Below are positions 15,797-17,690 of a stretch of 17,690 nt of DNA, in pieces (the first letter of the stretch is position 1; every line of letters begins with the position of its first letter). The stretch is from the NCBI GenBank assembly GCA_047975785.1, contig JBKEEC010000201.1, positions 1 to 17,690 of the forward strand, read 5' to 3'. The translations under genes and the position numbers were made by a program. A model generated the notes under the pieces. That model had not been told where the DNA came from. It ran no database searches and saw nothing but the letters and a program-made list of their open reading frames with translations. Origin of the DNA: JACXVD01 sp047975785 (GTDB lineage: Bacteria > Pseudomonadota > Alphaproteobacteria > Sphingomonadales > Sphingomonadaceae).

Positions 15797-15830
15797 GAAA
15801 AGTCTATCAACTTTTTCTGAAAACGCTTTA
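15797..15830 (-). repeat. Intergenic repeat, copy B (between sulfatase and FGE genes)
   Basis: Read on the minus strand this is TAAAGC, two variable bases, TTTCAGAAAAAGTTGA, then TAGACTTTTC. It shares both long blocks and the CTTTT with copy A at 8024-8058. AAAAG can pair with CTTTT around a short loop. It fills a third of the 109-bp gap between sulfatase and FGE, ending 11 bp before the FGE ATG. Confidence 0.55.
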
Positions 15831-15841
15831 GGCTGTAACGG

Positions 15842-16840
15842 ATGAGCAACGGACCAGCGCAAGGCCGCACTGCTGCCACTGGCCCTGAAACGAAGGGTTT
15901 AAGCCCGCTTGTCACCATTCCGGCGGGTGATTTTCTGATGGGGTCGGACAATTTCTATCCTGAAGAATCGCCTGTACGAAAAGTGCATGTCGATGCCTTC
16001 CGGATCGAGCGCAGTCCGGTCAGCAATGCCCGCTTCGCCGCTTTTGTCGAGGCGACCGGCTATGTCACGGTCGCGGAAAGACCCTTGCCTGCTGATTTGT
16101 TTCCACAAATGGACGAACGCGAACGCAGCCCCGGTTCAATGGTATTTCGCCCTACCCCCGGCCCGGTTGACCTGCGCCATCTCAGCCAGTGGTGGGCATG
16201 GACACCGGGGGCCTGCTGGCACCGACCGACCGGACCGGGCAGCCATATTCGCAAACGCGGTGATCATCCTGTCGTTCATATCGCTTATGAGGATGCACTC
16301 ACCTATGCTGCATGGGCCGGACGCGATCTGCCAACAGAAGCCCAGTGGGAACGCGCCGCGCGCGGCCACCATGAAGGGGCTGATTTCTGCTGGGGGAATG
16401 AAAAAACACCCGGCGGCAAACGCATGGCAAAACATTATGAAGGGGCCTTCCCCTACGCCAATACCCCGTCTGACGGACACAAGGGCAGCGCTCCGGTTGG
16501 CAGCTATCCGGCCAATGATTTCGGCCTGTTTGATATGGCTGGCAATGTCTGGGAGTGGACAACAGACTGGTATAGCGAGGCCAGCCCGGTTGACCCGGCC
16601 GCCGATGAGACAGACACCAAAGCCTGCTGTGTTCCGAGTAATCCGCGCGGTGGAACCGAGGCCGGATCACTGGACCCGAACCAGCCCCAATTTGCCATTC
16701 CGCGCAAGGTGATCAAGGGCGGGTCCTATCTGTGTGCGGATGAATATTGTATGCGCTACCGTCCCGCAGCCCGCCGCCCGCAAATGATTGATACCGGCAT
16801 GAGCCATATCGGGTTTCGCTGCATCGCTCCTGCCCAATAA
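15842..16840 (+). CDS. Formylglycine-generating enzyme (sulfatase maturase, SUMF1/EgtB-type fold)
   Basis: Aerobic copper-dependent oxidase (332 aa) that converts the CxAxR-type cysteine of sulfatases to C-alpha-formylglycine. The domain opens with VTIPAGDFLMGSD and EESPVRKVHVDAFRIERSPVSNARFAAFV. It continues through LPTEAQWERAARG and FGLFDMAGNVWEWTTDWY, and ends with KGGSYLCADEYCMRYRPAAR and SHIGFRC. Cys298 and Cys303 align with human FGE Cys336 and Cys341, the copper-binding and catalytic pair, so this is a true FGE rather than a cysteine-lacking SUMF1 homologue. No signal peptide is seen, matching the cytoplasmic sulfatase immediately upstream (109-bp gap), its probable substrate. The ATG at 15842 has only a weak ribosome site. 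It converges on the lipoprotein gene at 16909, with a minor 6-bp inverted repeat (AAACTG/CAGTTT, 16876-16895) between them. Confidence 0.93.
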   Translation: MSNGPAQGRTAATGPETKGLSPLVTIPAGDFLMGSDNFYPEESPVRKVHVDAFRIERSPVSNARFAAFVEATGYVTVAERPLPADLFPQMDERERSPGSMVFRPTPGPVDLRHLSQWWAWTPGACWHRPTGPGSHIRKRGDHPVVHIAYEDALTYAAWAGRDLPTEAQWERAARGHHEGADFCWGNEKTPGGKRMAKHYEGAFPYANTPSDGHKGSAPVGSYPANDFGLFDMAGNVWEWTTDWYSEASPVDPAADETDTKACCVPSNPRGGTEAGSLDPNQPQFAIPRKVIKGGSYLCADEYCMRYRPAARRPQMIDTGMSHIGFRCIAPAQ

Positions 16841-16908
16841 TTTCACAAAATACAGCTTTGTCGGGGAGTCCGGTGAAACTGCGATAAATCAGTTTGTGTA
16901 GTTGGTCG

Positions 16909-17295
16909 TCATTTCGCGATCTTCAGGCCGTGGCCTCCGACGGGAATGGTCTCGGCTACGGTTTCCATTGTCTCGATCATCGGCCTGCCTTTCGCAATTG
17001 CTTGCTGGACGGACGGCAGCGAAAGCGAGGCACGGTGCGCTTCCTTGCTCTCCCACGCCTCGGTGATCCAGAGGATGTCGTTGTCAACCGGGTCATTGGC
17101 GACGATATAGCTCAGGCATCCGGGCATGTCGCCCAGCCCATCAAGCAAGACAGCCGACAACGCCGCGCGCTGGCCAGCTTGTGCCTTCATTTTGCCTATC
17201 AAGCCATACATCGGCAGAGCTCCTTTTAAGCCCGTCGCTGTGGCACAACCGGCTACGAGGACTGTCGATCCCATAAGCAATGTCCGGCGATCCAC
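16909..17295 (-). CDS. Lipoprotein with antibiotic-biosynthesis-monooxygenase (ABM) domain
   Basis: Small predicted envelope lipoprotein, 128 aa. The N-terminus MDRRTLLMGSTVLVAGC has a twin-arginine-like RR, a hydrophobic stretch and a lipobox ending at Cys17, so Tat export and lipidation are plausible. The rest is a single dimeric alpha-beta barrel of the ABM/YgiN type: MYGLIGKMKAQAGQR, LLDGLGDMPGCLSYIV, WITEAWESKEAHRASLSLP, then MIETMETV. Relatives include quinol monooxygenases and polyketide-oxidising enzymes that use no metal or flavin, but many have unknown roles. The start is a GTG at 17295 with GAG about 9 bases upstream. An insertion sequence ends about 25 bp upstream of this start, so the native promoter may have been lost. 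The family call is good; the enzymatic role is open. Confidence 0.8.
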   Translation of the reverse strand: MDRRTLLMGSTVLVAGCATATGLKGALPMYGLIGKMKAQAGQRAALSAVLLDGLGDMPGCLSYIVANDPVDNDILWITEAWESKEAHRASLSLPSVQQAIAKGRPMIETMETVAETIPVGGHGLKIAK

Positions 17296-17320
17296 GTCCC
17301 AAATCTCACATATTCAATTA

Positions 17321-17690
17321 GGGCGTGTTAACACTATACATTCACATGACACTTCTCTAACCATTTGTAATGAATGAGATAAGCGAAGCGCAGTATGAGA
17401 TGATCCGCCCCTATCTGCCGGTTCAGCGCGGCAATGTGCGGATTTCGAACCTGACAATGATCGATGCGGTGCTCTACATCACAGAGAATGGCTGCAAGTG
17501 GCGGGCATTGCCGAAGGAGTTCGGCAACTGGCACACGATATATACGCGGCTGAAACGCTGGGCTGAGGCGGGTGTGCTGGACAGACTGTTTACCGCCTTG
17601 CAGGAACACCGGCTGATCCGCATCAAGGTGGAATGCCTGGGTCTCGACAGCACCAGCGTGAAGGTCCATCCCGATGGCACGGGAGCGGCC
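17321..17690 (+). mobile_element. IS5-family insertion sequence, left part only
   Basis: The element starts near GGGCGTGTTAACACTATA at 17321, directly after a TTA, the likely terminal inverted repeat next to a short A/T-rich target. It runs off the right edge. The transposase frame starts 49 bp inside. The right end, target duplication and full length cannot be seen, so the left boundary is a judgement from the transposase position and the GGGCGTGTTAAC motif. Confidence 0.65.
17370..17690 (+). CDS. IS5-family transposase, N-terminal part
   Basis: Cut-and-paste DDE transposase of the IS5 family, probably the IS427-like group, whose ORFs open with a DUF4096-type domain. The first 107 codons are present. 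MNEISEAQYEMIRPYLPV opens the domain; NGCKWRALPKEFGNWHTIY and RLKRWAEAGVLDRLF are the conserved DNA-binding region. CLGLDSTSVKVHPDGTGA carries the first catalytic Asp (Asp93). The frame is still open at base 17690, so the other two catalytic acids lie outside the window. The ATG at 17370 is used; an overlapping ATG at 17374 is out of frame. Transcription runs away from the ABM lipoprotein gene. It may be intact or split into two frames, which cannot be judged here. Confidence 0.88.
   Translation, partial: MNEISEAQYEMIRPYLPVQRGNVRISNLTMIDAVLYITENGCKWRALPKEFGNWHTIYTRLKRWAEAGVLDRLFTALQEHRLIRIKVECLGLDSTSVKVHPDGTGAA

Overview
The window looks like a chromosomal segment of an alphaproteobacterium, most likely a sphingomonad or close relative. 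Pointers are the moderately high G+C by eye, a large Caulobacter/sphingomonad-type TonB-dependent receptor, a JmjC/cupin-like protein paired with a CelD/BcsL-like acyltransferase, a proton-pumping pyrophosphatase, and intergenic palindromic elements that resemble, from memory, those common in Alphaproteobacteria. The placement is by family resemblance only.

Layout. (1) Bases 1-2447: dinB (DNA polymerase IV, minus strand, cut by the left edge) diverges from a Bcr/CflA-type drug efflux transporter. (2) 2627-6336: a TonB-dependent outer-membrane receptor is followed by a lipid-anchored tyrosine-phosphatase-like enzyme, a plausible periplasmic uptake and dephosphorylation pair. (3) 6499-8013, minus: glpD, convergent with the phosphatase; the hairpin between them carries its T-tract on the glpD side. 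(4) 8024-8202: repeat-like palindromic DNA forms the glpD leader and the spacer to the next genes. (5) 8222-11432, minus: a CelD/BcsL-like GNAT acyltransferase overlaps a JmjC/cupin-like protein by 4 bp, followed by acyl-CoA thioesterase II. (6) 11661-13859: hppA, a membrane H+-pyrophosphatase with the residue typical of K+-independent enzymes. (7) 13860-14241: the only gene-free stretch over 300 bp; it has a long hairpin and then AT-rich DNA. (8) 14242-16840: a cytoplasmic type I sulfatase and a formylglycine-generating enzyme (FGE), a complete enzyme plus maturase cassette. (9) 16909-17295, minus: a small lipoprotein with an antibiotic-biosynthesis-monooxygenase (ABM) fold. (10) 17321 to the right edge: the left part of an IS5-family insertion sequence, ending about 25 bp from the ABM start codon.

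How genes may work together. The sulfatase needs its active-site Cys54 converted to formylglycine, and the adjacent FGE keeps both catalytic cysteines, so the two can work as a unit. The receptor and the lipoprotein phosphatase probably act on a common phosphorylated substrate or surface process. The acyltransferase and Fe(II)-dioxygenase-like protein are translationally coupled and probably share a pathway that I cannot name.

The best candidates for undescribed biology are the acyltransferase/JmjC pair, the receptor/phosphatase pair, and the intergenic repeat elements. One repeat occurs twice in opposite orientation, once before glpD and once between sulfatase and FGE. I see no CRISPR array, tRNA, rRNA or recognised defence system.
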